Shown here: positions 41,082 to 49,578 of the stretch, in pieces | Numbering within the stretch: the first letter of the stretch is position 1 | Layout: each line of letters begins with the position of its first letter | Assembly: GCF_038051945.1 (NCBI RefSeq) | Contig: NZ_CP150302.1 | Location: 5,518,001-5,582,000, forward strand | Direction of reading: 5' to 3' | Length of the DNA stretch: 64,000 nt | From: Paenibacillus sp. FSL H3-0469 | GTDB lineage: Bacteria > Bacillota > Bacilli > Paenibacillales > Paenibacillaceae | The notes under the pieces: model-generated | The model's database searches: none | What the model saw: only the letters and a program-made list of their open reading frames with translations | Told to the model about the DNA's origin: nothing | Translations under genes and position numbers: made by a program

Positions 41082-43178
41082 GTGCTTGAGGTATACTCGA
41101 AACAGAGTCTTGTACATTACGATAAGAGGGAGCTGGGCACAATTCGGGAGCGGAATCATTACAGCAACGTGCAAATCGGTGTCGACTATTATCCTGAGCA
41201 TTGGGACGAGTCCATGTGGGAGAAGGATATCAAGTTAATGAAGGAAACCGGGGTCAAGGTTGTCCGGGTAGCGGAATTTGCCTGGAGCCGGCTGGAACCG
41301 GCGGAGGGGATCTTTGATTTCGCCTGGTTGGACCGTGCGCTGGAGCTGTTCCATACTTACGGTATCCGGATTGTGATCGGGACGCCGACAGCGACCGTGC
41401 CGCGCTGGCTGACGGGTGCTTACCCCGATGTGCTGCCTGTATTCGGAGATGGAAGCGTATTCTATCCCGGTGTGCGCGGTCACCGCTGCTATAACAGCAA
41501 TTCGCTGCGGAAATATGGCCGCCGGATTATTGAGGCGCTTGCCCGCCGTTACAGCAGCCACCCTGCGGTTATCGGCTGGCAGACGGATAATGAATTCAGT
41601 ATGCTGGATTGTCATTGCGACAGCTGCAACCTGGCGTTCCGGGACTGGGTTCAGCAGAAGTACGGGACGCTGGAGCGGCTTAATTCGGAGTGGGGAACCG
41701 TGGTCTGGAGCGGAAGCTACAGCAGCTGGAGTGAACTGACGGTTCCTTATGGCGCCTCACCTTATCAGAACCCTTCACTGCTGCTGGACTTCCAGCGGTT
41801 CCAATGGGATTCAGTGATTGCCTTCCAGAAGTCGCAGATCGATGTGCTGCGGGCTATGTGCCCACATCACTTCATCACCCATAACTTTCACAGTTATCCG
41901 CAGCGGCTGGACATGCACGGGCTGGCTGAGGAGCTGGATGTGGCGGCCTTCGATTATTATCCGAATCCTTCGCCTAAGAAACAGGCCACTGCACCATACA
42001 GCGGGGCCTTATCCCTGGATCTGACCCGCGGAATTAAACGCCGGGGCTTCTGGATCATGGAGCAGCTTAGCGGTCCTCCCGGCTGCTGGTTCCCGATGTG
42101 GCGTACTCCGTATCCCGGACTGATCCGTGCATACGCCTGGCAGGCGATTGCCAGAGGTGCGGATACCGTGGTGCATTTCCGCTGGAGGAGCGCAGCTGCC
42201 GGAGCAGAGCAGTTCTGGCACGGCCTCATCGACCACAGCAATGTGCCCGGGCGGAGATTTGCCGAATTCGGGCAGCTGTGCAGTGAGGTGAATGCTCTGG
42301 CTCCGCTGCTGGAAGGGACCGGGGTCATCAGCCAGACAGCTATCCTGTATTCGCATGAGCAGCTGGCTGCGCTGCGGATTCAGCCCCAGGCGGAGGGGCT
42401 GGACTATTATGATAACATCAAGCAATATCACCGGGCGTTAACCAAGCGGGGCATCAGTTGTGATGTGGTGGACTGGCGCCAGCCGCTGGAGGGCTACAAG
42501 CTGGTTATAGTCCCTAGCCTGTACCTGCATGACGAAGAGGCGGCTCAGGCGCTGGAAGCCTTTGCGGAAGGCGGCGGTACAGTCATTCTGATGAGCCGCA
42601 GCGGTGTGAAGAACATGAATAATATCTGTGTAATGCAGCCTCTTCCCGGGCTGTTCTCGCGTGCGGCCGGCATAACGGTGGAGGAATATGATCCGGTTGG
42701 AGACGAGGTTCATACGCTCCGTGATGCTGAAGGGAATCTGTATGCATGCAGTCATTGGTGTGACATTCTTCGTCTGGAGGGAGCGGAGCCGATCGCTTGG
42801 TATGAAGATGATTACTATGCCGGAGTTCCTGCGGCTACAGTGAACCGCTTCGGGGCGGGCAAGGTATATTATATCGGAACCGATCCCGGGGAGGATTATT
42901 GGCTGAAGCTTTTGGGTGACATCGCTCTGGATGCAGATATTGAGCAGTTCGTGGAATTACCGGAGGGCGTTCAGGCCTTCAAGCGCACAGGAGAGAACCG
43001 GGAGCTGCTGTTCCTGCTGAACCTCAGCCGGACGGCTCAGAGCATCCGGCTGGAGAAGCACTACCGCAGCGCGCTAACCGGCAATCTGGAGACTGGAAGC
43101 GTCATGCTTCCGCCGTTTGCTGTTCAGATCCTGCAAGCTGTAAGCAGTGGCCGGCCGGAAGCTGGAGTCAGGCAGTAG
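41082..43178 (+). CDS. Beta-galactosidase, glycoside hydrolase family 42 (zinc-site type)
   Basis: 698 residues from GTG 41082. Family-42 landmarks: QIGVDYYPEHWDESMWEKDI, acid/base E171 (GWQTDNEFS), nucleophile E327 (FWIMEQLSGPPGCW). The four structural zinc cysteines are intact: C136 and C177, C179, C182 (DCHCDSC). A trimerisation domain and a small C-terminal beta domain follow. It is cytoplasmic and should cleave imported galactosides. It follows the ABC operon. The start is uncertain: an in-frame stop at 41076-41078 bounds the frame, the GTG has no Shine-Dalgarno sequence, and a later GTG (41169) just before the conserved region is possible. Confidence 0.9.
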   Translation: MLEVYSKQSLVHYDKRELGTIRERNHYSNVQIGVDYYPEHWDESMWEKDIKLMKETGVKVVRVAEFAWSRLEPAEGIFDFAWLDRALELFHTYGIRIVIGTPTATVPRWLTGAYPDVLPVFGDGSVFYPGVRGHRCYNSNSLRKYGRRIIEALARRYSSHPAVIGWQTDNEFSMLDCHCDSCNLAFRDWVQQKYGTLERLNSEWGTVVWSGSYSSWSELTVPYGASPYQNPSLLLDFQRFQWDSVIAFQKSQIDVLRAMCPHHFITHNFHSYPQRLDMHGLAEELDVAAFDYYPNPSPKKQATAPYSGALSLDLTRGIKRRGFWIMEQLSGPPGCWFPMWRTPYPGLIRAYAWQAIARGADTVVHFRWRSAAAGAEQFWHGLIDHSNVPGRRFAEFGQLCSEVNALAPLLEGTGVISQTAILYSHEQLAALRIQPQAEGLDYYDNIKQYHRALTKRGISCDVVDWRQPLEGYKLVIVPSLYLHDEEAAQALEAFAEGGGTVILMSRSGVKNMNNICVMQPLPGLFSRAAGITVEEYDPVGDEVHTLRDAEGNLYACSHWCDILRLEGAEPIAWYEDDYYAGVPAATVNRFGAGKVYYIGTDPGEDYWLKLLGDIALDADIEQFVELPEGVQAFKRTGENRELLFLLNLSRTAQSIRLEKHYRSALTGNLETGSVMLPPFAVQILQAVSSGRPEAGVRQ

Positions 43179-43398
43179 GGTGACGTCTCTTCTCCGGCAG
43201 ACGGGAGGCCAGGGAGTCCACAGGAGCTTTCAGCTGTGGCTTCCGTCTTTCGGCCTGCTGCTTTTGTGCCGCCATAAGCTCCTCTTGGCGGAACCGGCTT
43301 AAGAGGTCATGGACAGTTCTGATTTCACTTGTACCGATCGCTATTTCTAGGCCATCCGGGTTACCGGGCAGCCGGAACTTCCACTTTTTGTTGTCCAC
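43168..43398 (-). CDS. Small protein of unknown function
   Basis: 76 residues from GTG 43398, 8 nt after AGGAG (an earlier in-frame GTG at 43407 is too close to that site). The first half looks folded (KWKFRLPGNPDGLEIAIGTS, then EIRTVHDLLSRFRQEELMAA), while the second half is basic and low complexity (QKQQAERRKPQLK). No family is recognised. The gene runs opposite to its neighbours, overlaps the GH42 3' end by 11 bp, and is divergent from a LysR gene 150 bp away. It may be a LysR target. Confidence 0.6.
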   Translation of the reverse strand: MDNKKWKFRLPGNPDGLEIAIGTSEIRTVHDLLSRFRQEELMAAQKQQAERRKPQLKAPVDSLASRLPEKRRHPTA

Positions 43399-43546
43399 TG
43401 CGCTCACTCCTAGAAATTTGTCAGTTGGGGTCTCGCGTCCCTGTTATATTTCCATCATAAACGGTGGACCGGATCATGTATAATGAAGGGAAATGATGGA
43501 GGCCATCACTGCGGCTGATGGGTGATCCGGGGGGGAGCGATACGGG

Positions 43547-44470
43547 GTGGATACGGGTCTTCTCAAAGTGTTTCTGGCGGTTGCCGAAGAAGGAAGTATC
43601 TCTAAGGCAGCCCAAAGCCTAAACTATGTGCAGTCTAATGTAACCGCAAGAATCCAGCAGCTGGAGCAGGAGCTGAAGACTCCGCTGTTCTACCGGCATA
43701 GCCGGGGAATCACCTTGACCTCGGCCGGCCGTACGTTCATGGAGTATACGGTCAAGATCCTTAATCTGCTGGATGAGGCCAAGCTGGCGGTGCTGGATTC
43801 GCCGGTGCCGACGGGCTTGATTACCATCGGCTCGGATACGACGGCGGCAGTGCGGCTGCCTGCTATCCTGTCCACTTACCGGAGATGCTACCCGGAGGTG
43901 GAGGTGCATCTGCAGGTCGGACGGGCGGGGGAGCTGATCGAGTCGGTTCTGCAGCATCAAGTCCAGGGGGCCTTTATGGACGGGCCGGTGGAGCACCCGG
44001 AGCTTGTCCAGGAACTGCTCATCCACGAACGGATCGGGCTGGTAATTCCCGATACGATGGATTATCAGGGCATCCTCTCTGTTCATGACAAGACCCTGTT
44101 GATGCTGAATTCAGAATGTCTGTACCGGAACAAGCTGGAGAGCTGGCTGGCGGAAGAGGACGGACGGCTGGGTAAGGTGATGGAATTCGGGACGATGGAG
44201 GGATTACTCGGCTGTGTCAGGGCGGGGATCGGCTACGCGGTGCTGCCGTTATCCTATTTCACACGGATGAATGTCACGGAGGGCATCCGGATCTATCCGT
44301 TCCCCGAGCAGTATGCAGAGGTGCCGGCGGTATTCATCCGGCGGCGCGACCTCTATATGACGAGCGCGTTCCGGGAGTTCATAGAAGAGCTGAAGGCAGG
44401 GCTGCCGGAAGCGGTGACTTGTACAGATATGCTGCAAGGCAGTGGAGAGGCTATGGAGGAACAGGCATAG
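43547..44470 (+). CDS. LysR-family transcriptional regulator
   Basis: 307 residues starting at GTG with GGGGGGAGCG upstream. The N-terminal winged helix-turn-helix is typical (LLKVFLAVAEEGSISKAAQS, LNYVQSNVTARIQQLEQELK, FYRHSRGITLTSAGRTF). A periplasmic-binding-like effector domain follows (GLITIGSDTTAAVRLPAILS, EFGTMEGLLGCVRAGIGYAV). It resembles the CysB/YtlI-like group of single-effector regulators. The divergent gene is the small unknown protein at 43168-43398, the first place to look for its target. Confidence 0.92.
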   Translation: MDTGLLKVFLAVAEEGSISKAAQSLNYVQSNVTARIQQLEQELKTPLFYRHSRGITLTSAGRTFMEYTVKILNLLDEAKLAVLDSPVPTGLITIGSDTTAAVRLPAILSTYRRCYPEVEVHLQVGRAGELIESVLQHQVQGAFMDGPVEHPELVQELLIHERIGLVIPDTMDYQGILSVHDKTLLMLNSECLYRNKLESWLAEEDGRLGKVMEFGTMEGLLGCVRAGIGYAVLPLSYFTRMNVTEGIRIYPFPEQYAEVPAVFIRRRDLYMTSAFREFIEELKAGLPEAVTCTDMLQGSGEAMEEQA

Positions 44471-44512
44471 TGAAGGCATAAGCGTAGGATAAGATCATAT
44501 ATTTATGCCGCA

Positions 44513-44556
44513 AAAGACGGATACCCCACTTAGGTGGAGGGTATCCGTCTTTGTAT
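44513..44556 (+). terminator. Terminator of the LysR gene
   Basis: Perfect 14-bp arms AAAGACGGATACCC and GGGTATCCGTCTTT with a 12-nt loop and a short T-tract. Confidence 0.88.
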
Positions 44557-44563
44557 GTTGCGG

Positions 44564-44684
44564 GGTTAGTGCAGTATCAGATTTAAACGTGTGAGAATTA
44601 CTTTAACCCATCGCGCTTGCTGAAGGCTTACTGCGCCCTGGTTATAGTGCAAGGGGTAGGCTTAATTGCAATCTGTACAACTAA
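44564..44684 (+). repeat. Dispersed intergenic module of about 115 bp, copy 2
   Basis: Aligns end to end with 19296-19413 (ATCAGAT, TGTGAGAA, TTTAAC, GTGCAAGGGG and TGCAATCTGTACAACTAA in the same order and spacing). Like copy 1 it starts just beyond a terminator and is followed by TTGTA-type palindromes. Confidence 0.75.
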
Positions 44685-44711
44685 ATCTCCGGATGTGCTG
44701 CCGAATCTTTG

Positions 44712-45190
44712 TTTAGCTGTATTCGGTACAACTAAAATGCCTCTATAATTGGATTTGGGCCCATTGTGGCAGATTTAGTTGTATAGACTACATTTATCTC
44801 TGAGCGTTCGCTACGAACCGAATCCATTTCTTCCTCCATGGGGTTTTTTACTTGCTAAAGGTGGCTTCCTTCCAGAATAGGAGTTCATCCGTCCGTTACA
44901 CCGAGTCCTTCAGCAGAGTGAATATGAGACCATTACCGGACCTTAACGAGCCAGCGTCTCATTCGCACAGTAGTCATTCGGATGCTGTAGGCGCTGGAAC
45001 GATAGTAACTGCATTTTGTACAATGGAATGCTGTAAAAAAGGCTTTAAAATAGAATCTAGTGTATTCCGTACAATGGAATGTTGAAAACAGGCCATTTTT
45101 TACCCAAAACACAACATTCTACTGTATGAAATACAATAGAATCTCATTTTACGGTCAGTAATCCATTTTCTATTGCAGGAAATACAATCA
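44712..45190. repeat. Cluster of TTGTA/TACAA palindromic elements
   Basis: At least six elements, including GCTGTATTCGGTACAACTAA (44716), TTTAGTTGTATAGACTACAT (about 44773), GCATTTTGTACAATGGAAT (about 45012), AGTGTATTCCGTACAATGGA (about 45059), CTACTGTATGAAATACAATA (about 45119) and TCTATTGCAGGAAATACAAT (about 45169). No gene is credible between 44471 and 45316. Confidence 0.75.
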
Positions 45191-45316
45191 CCTACTTGAA
45201 GGTAAGAGCAGAAATCGGTAACGGGTGCAGGATCAGCCCAATATCTAGCTCGATGTTCATGCTCAGCCTTTAACACCCTTGAGGTTCATTCTTACAGTTT
45301 CAAAGTTGATGCTCTA

Positions 45317-46153
45317 CTAGTGCAGCTTCCTGAACTGCTCCGGCGTCACCGCCGATTGCTTGCGGAAGGTGGCTACGAAATGGCTGACATCGCGGAAGCC
45401 GACCAGCTGCGAGATGGCCTTGACGGTAAGTTCGGGCTTCGCGACCAGCAGTTCCTTGCTCTTGCGGATGCGCAGCCGGACAAAATAAGCATAGGGCGAC
45501 AGCCCGAAGGTCTGCAGGAACAGGCTGTTCAGATATCTGCCGGACACCTCAAGCCGGGAAGCAAGATCACTGAGGCCTACCTCGGGATCGCCATAATGGC
45601 TGTCCATCCATTTCAGCAGCGGCTGAAGCTTGTCTACATTGCGGGAGATCGCCGTGTTGTTATGCAGCTGCCCGTATTTGTTCAGGGTCAGCAGGAACTT
45701 GTAGGCATCGCTGGACTCTCCCAGACTGAACATGTCATTGGAAGCGTCATGGCGGTCCAGCATCTCCTTCAGCATCCAGCGCAGCGGCGCCCCGCTCTCC
45801 CAGCGGTAGAACAGGCTGGTGTTCATCCCGAGCGAATCCAGAATATGCCGGGCTGAGGTCCCGCCGAAGGTGAGATAATAGGTGCGCCAAGTCTCTGAGG
45901 AGAGCGCTTCATAGCGGTGCGGAGTACCGGGCATCAGCAGGATGCCGCTGCCCTCGGTGAGGGTGAGCTTCTTGTTGTCGAAGTGGATCATCCCGCTGCC
46001 ATGCGCTGTCTGCAGCCAGTGATAGGTGTGATAGCCTTGCGGCCGGGAGACTTGCTCCTGATCAGGGTTATAACCCATACTGTCGAGGGTGATGGGGAGC
46101 AACTGGCCGCTCTCCTGGGCGAATACGATTCTGCGGACGGCATCCAGTGACAT
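45317..46153 (-). CDS. AraC-family transcriptional regulator
   Basis: 278 residues. An N-terminal cupin-type sugar-sensing domain (LTEGSGILLMPGTPHRYEAL) and a C-terminal double helix-turn-helix (VGLSDLASRLEVSGRYLNSL; VKAISQLVGFRDVSHFVATF, ending SAVTPEQFRKLH). It is divergent from the second GH42 beta-galactosidase with a 119-bp AT-rich gap, so it is the probable activator of that gene. Confidence 0.92.
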   Translation of the reverse strand: MSLDAVRRIVFAQESGQLLPITLDSMGYNPDQEQVSRPQGYHTYHWLQTAHGSGMIHFDNKKLTLTEGSGILLMPGTPHRYEALSSETWRTYYLTFGGTSARHILDSLGMNTSLFYRWESGAPLRWMLKEMLDRHDASNDMFSLGESSDAYKFLLTLNKYGQLHNNTAISRNVDKLQPLLKWMDSHYGDPEVGLSDLASRLEVSGRYLNSLFLQTFGLSPYAYFVRLRIRKSKELLVAKPELTVKAISQLVGFRDVSHFVATFRKQSAVTPEQFRKLH

Positions 46154-46272
46154 TCCGGTTCATCTCCTGTTGTTCCATATTATTATATTAAGATTCATTA
46201 ATATTATATTTATAGCGATAGCCGTAGAGATTAAAATAAGAATATACTTATACTATAAAGGATGTGCGTAGC

Positions 46273-48303
46273 GTGATCAACGAGAAGTTACCTAAGATCT
46301 GGTACGGTGGAGATTATAACCCGGAGCAATGGGAGGCCCCGGTCTGGGCGGAGGACGAGCGGATGTTCAAGCTCGCGGGCATAGACGTGGCAACCATCAA
46401 TGTGTTCTCCTGGGCGCTGATTCAGCCGTCTGAAGATACGTACGATTTCACGGGTCTGGATGAGTTAATCGACCGCTTATATAAGAACGGCACATATGTA
46501 TGTCTGGCAACAGGTACAGGAGCACATCCGGCCTGGATGGCTCACCGCTATCCTGAAGTGACACGGGTTGATGTCCAGGGCCGCAAGCGCAAATTCGGCG
46601 GGCGGCATAACTCTAATCCGAACAGCGCAGTCTACCGCAAATATGCAGCACTGCTGGCCGGTAAGCTGGCTGAGCGCTATAAGGATCATCCGGGCCTGGT
46701 GGCCTGGCATATCTCCAATGAATATGGCGGCTACGATTACTCCGAGCAGTCTGAGGCTGCTTTTCGCGTCTGGCTGAAGGACCGTTACGGAACGCTTGAT
46801 GCGCTCAACAAAGCCTGGAATACCCGGTTCTGGGGCCATACCTTCTATGAGTGGGAGGAAATCGTTGTTCCGAATGAACTCAGTGAAGAGTGGGGCGGCA
46901 ACCGGACCAACTTCCAGGGGATTTCTCTGGACTACCGCAGATTCATGTCGGATAGCCTGCTGGAATGCTACATCCTCGAATATGAAGCCATCAAGGCGCA
47001 CAGCAAGGATATTCCGGTTACGACCAACCTGATGGGCTTCTACCCGGAGCTGGATTATTTCAAGTGGGCCAAGTACCTGGATGTCATCTCCTGGGACAAC
47101 TATCCGTCCCTGGACACCCCGGTCAGCTATACGGCGATGACGCATGATCTGATGCGCGGCCTGAAGAACGGCCAGCCGTTCATGCTGATGGAGCAGACGC
47201 CAAGCCAGCAGAACTGGCAGCCGTACAATTCGCTGAAGCGTCCCGGCGTCATGCGCCTCTGGAGCTATCAGGCGGTAGCGCGCGGTGCCGACACCGTGCT
47301 GTTCTTCCAGCTGCGGCGGTCCATCGGCGCTTGCGAGAAGTACCACGGAGCGGTCATTGAGCATGTAGGGCATGAGCATACCCGTGTATTCCGCGAATGC
47401 GCTGAGCTGGGCCGGGAGCTGGAGAGCCTGGGCAGTGAGCTGCTGGATGCACGCAGTGCGGCGCAGATCGGGATTATCTACGACTGGGAGAACCGCTGGG
47501 CGCTTGATCTCTCCAGCGGCCCGTCCGTTGCATTGAAATATGTGGACGAGGTCCATAAGTATTATGACGCGCTATATCAGCAGAACATCGAAGCGGATAT
47601 GATCGGGGTAGAAGAGGATCTGTCGAAATACAAGATTGTCATTGCACCGGTACTGTATATGGTGAAGCCGGGCTTCGCCGAGAAGGTCGAAGCCTTCGTT
47701 CAGGCAGGCGGCACCTTCATTACGACGTATTTCAGCGGGATCGTTAATGAGAATGATCTGGTTACGGTTGGCGGGTATCCGGGAGAGCTGCGCAAGGTGC
47801 TGGGGATCTGGTCCGAGGAGATCGACGCCCTGCTGCCGGGCATGAGCAATGAAATCGTGATGAATAAGGAATGGGGAACACTTAACCGTTCATATGGCTG
47901 CGATCTGCTCTGTGACCTGATTCATCCCGAAGGCGCAGAGGTGCTTGCTCAGTATGGCGCGGATTTCTATAAAGGCATGCCTGCCCTAACGGTGAACAGC
48001 TTCGGTGCAGGCAAGGCCTATTATGTGGCTACAAGCCCGGATGCGGCCTTCCTTAGCGGCTTCCTCGCTAACCTGTGCGCGGATAACGGCATTGCGCCGC
48101 TGGTCAGCGCACCGGAGGGCATCGAATCCGTCCAGCGTGTGAAGGACGGCGTATCCTATCTGTTCCTGCTGAACCATTCAGCAGAGGAGCTTCGGGCGGA
48201 TATCGGTGCCGGCGAGCGGACCGATCTGCTTACCGGGGAGACGTTCAGCGGCTCCACTCCGGTTCCCGGCCGCGGCGTGCTGATTCTCTCAGATAAACAG
48301 TAA
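46273..48303 (+). CDS. Beta-galactosidase, glycoside hydrolase family 42 (lacking the zinc site)
   Basis: 676 residues. Landmarks are WYGGDYNPEQWEAPVWAEDE, acid/base E150 (WHISNEYGGY) and nucleophile E307 (FMLMEQTPSQQNW). The zinc-binding cysteines found in the GH42 enzyme at 41082 are absent: the corresponding stretches read GGRHNSNPNS and NEYGGYDYSEQ. The two enzymes are thus from different subgroups and probably have different substrates. GTG 46273 has AAAGGA 10 nt upstream; GTG 46264 is too close to it. It is divergent from an AraC regulator and followed by a strong terminator. Confidence 0.93.
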   Translation: MINEKLPKIWYGGDYNPEQWEAPVWAEDERMFKLAGIDVATINVFSWALIQPSEDTYDFTGLDELIDRLYKNGTYVCLATGTGAHPAWMAHRYPEVTRVDVQGRKRKFGGRHNSNPNSAVYRKYAALLAGKLAERYKDHPGLVAWHISNEYGGYDYSEQSEAAFRVWLKDRYGTLDALNKAWNTRFWGHTFYEWEEIVVPNELSEEWGGNRTNFQGISLDYRRFMSDSLLECYILEYEAIKAHSKDIPVTTNLMGFYPELDYFKWAKYLDVISWDNYPSLDTPVSYTAMTHDLMRGLKNGQPFMLMEQTPSQQNWQPYNSLKRPGVMRLWSYQAVARGADTVLFFQLRRSIGACEKYHGAVIEHVGHEHTRVFRECAELGRELESLGSELLDARSAAQIGIIYDWENRWALDLSSGPSVALKYVDEVHKYYDALYQQNIEADMIGVEEDLSKYKIVIAPVLYMVKPGFAEKVEAFVQAGGTFITTYFSGIVNENDLVTVGGYPGELRKVLGIWSEEIDALLPGMSNEIVMNKEWGTLNRSYGCDLLCDLIHPEGAEVLAQYGADFYKGMPALTVNSFGAGKAYYVATSPDAAFLSGFLANLCADNGIAPLVSAPEGIESVQRVKDGVSYLFLLNHSAEELRADIGAGERTDLLTGETFSGSTPVPGRGVLILSDKQ

Positions 48304-48318
48304 GTCAAGACAAGAAAG

Positions 48319-48371
48319 AAGCTGTCCCGAAGGCCGCTCATCAGACACGGCTGGCTGGGACAGCTTTTTTA
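48319..48371. terminator. Terminator between the GH42 gene and the ger operon
   Basis: AAGCTGTCCC pairs with GGGACAGCTT around a 28-nt loop that can form an inner stem, followed by TTTTT. The minus side reads TTCTTTCTTG, so it may also end the convergent ger operon. Confidence 0.85.
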
Positions 48372-48384
48372 TACAGATTCAGTT

Positions 48385-49578
48385 CTATTGAGTGAAGGAG
48401 CCGAAGTCCGTAATCTTCAAATCAACGGTGACATGAATAGGGGTCCGGCTGAACTCCTCATCCCAGTGATCCTCCAGCTTCTTCCATAAGGCGGGCTCCT
48501 GAATACTGAGTCTGGTGGAGAATCCGGCCGCATCTGCTTTGTAATCGGACTGCAGCTTGTGAAACAGGCTCTCCATCATCTGCTCCAGCCGCTTCTTGAA
48601 CAGCTTCTCTGCTTTTTGGGGAAGATGGGTGGCAGCAGGATATTCCTCTACGTTCCAGGTTTCGCTTAGCCTTCCTTCCGTTGTAAGCTTGACATCGAAG
48701 GACAGCTCGCCGCCGTCTACTTTGGCAGTGACTTTACTCTTCATGGACTTGAGTTCATAGGTGATCGGCTCATTGCTCCAGTCGTAGGTCTTGATGACCC
48801 CGCTTTGCCCCCCGTTGGTCAGCCAGGTCAGACATTCGGTATCCTCCTGATTCAGCGCCCCCACCCAGTGCCCGGTATCTCCCTTGATGACTCCGGCTCC
48901 CGAGAATTCTACCTCGCCATTCGCCGTTACCAGGTTCTGCAGCGCATAACTGCGTTTGGAGTACATATTGGCATCCATTTTCGATAAAATAACGGGGTCC
49001 AGCACCTTGCTGGTTCTCTTCTGATTGCGCAGCATATCTCTGATGTGAAAGGCAGGAATTTCATTTTTTTGCTTCGAGACCATGGTATCTGCTGCCCGGC
49101 CTTGGCTTAAGAACACCATTGTGCTGGGGCGGATGTCATTATCCCGAAGCACGAAATCCATTAACTGATTTATCCTTTGCTGCTTCAGCAGCTCACTGGA
49201 GATTACGATAACCTTGAGGTGATGGCCGATGATCGGCCGTTCACGCAGAATCGAATATTGACGGAAAATCTCCAGCACAGAATCTCCGGTTCCGGTTACA
49301 TTCATATAGGGTGGACTACTGCTGCTGCCGCCGCCCTGTTTATCTACTCCGCCCACGGAGTTAGCCGGAACCATCTGCACAGTGGCGGTAATCTTATTCT
49401 TTTTGTAATAAGTAGCGCCTTTGTCCTCCAGCTCCTGTTCTGTGGGTGAGAACTCTCCGATATCCAGAGCCAGCCCTGCGTATAGGGCCAGATCCTCAAT
49501 CTCTTTACTGCTCCAGCAGGAGGTCAGTGTGGTAAGAATCAGCAGACTGCACAGCACCACCAGAATCCGTCTATACAT
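48385..49578 (-). CDS. Spore germination lipoprotein, Ger(x)C family (GerAC type)
   Basis: 397 residues. A lipoprotein signal with lipobox LTSC (Cys21) and the conserved following motif WSSKEIEDLALYAGLALD are characteristic of C subunits of nutrient germinant receptors. The protein sits on the outer face of the spore inner membrane. It is the last gene of the A-B-C operon and overlaps the B gene by 8 bp. The long C-terminal domain ends in a strand-rich segment (TPIHVTVDLKITDFGSF). Confidence 0.93.
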   Translation of the reverse strand: MYRRILVVLCSLLILTTLTSCWSSKEIEDLALYAGLALDIGEFSPTEQELEDKGATYYKKNKITATVQMVPANSVGGVDKQGGGSSSSPPYMNVTGTGDSVLEIFRQYSILRERPIIGHHLKVIVISSELLKQQRINQLMDFVLRDNDIRPSTMVFLSQGRAADTMVSKQKNEIPAFHIRDMLRNQKRTSKVLDPVILSKMDANMYSKRSYALQNLVTANGEVEFSGAGVIKGDTGHWVGALNQEDTECLTWLTNGGQSGVIKTYDWSNEPITYELKSMKSKVTAKVDGGELSFDVKLTTEGRLSETWNVEEYPAATHLPQKAEKLFKKRLEQMMESLFHKLQSDYKADAAGFSTRLSIQEPALWKKLEDHWDEEFSRTPIHVTVDLKITDFGSFTQ

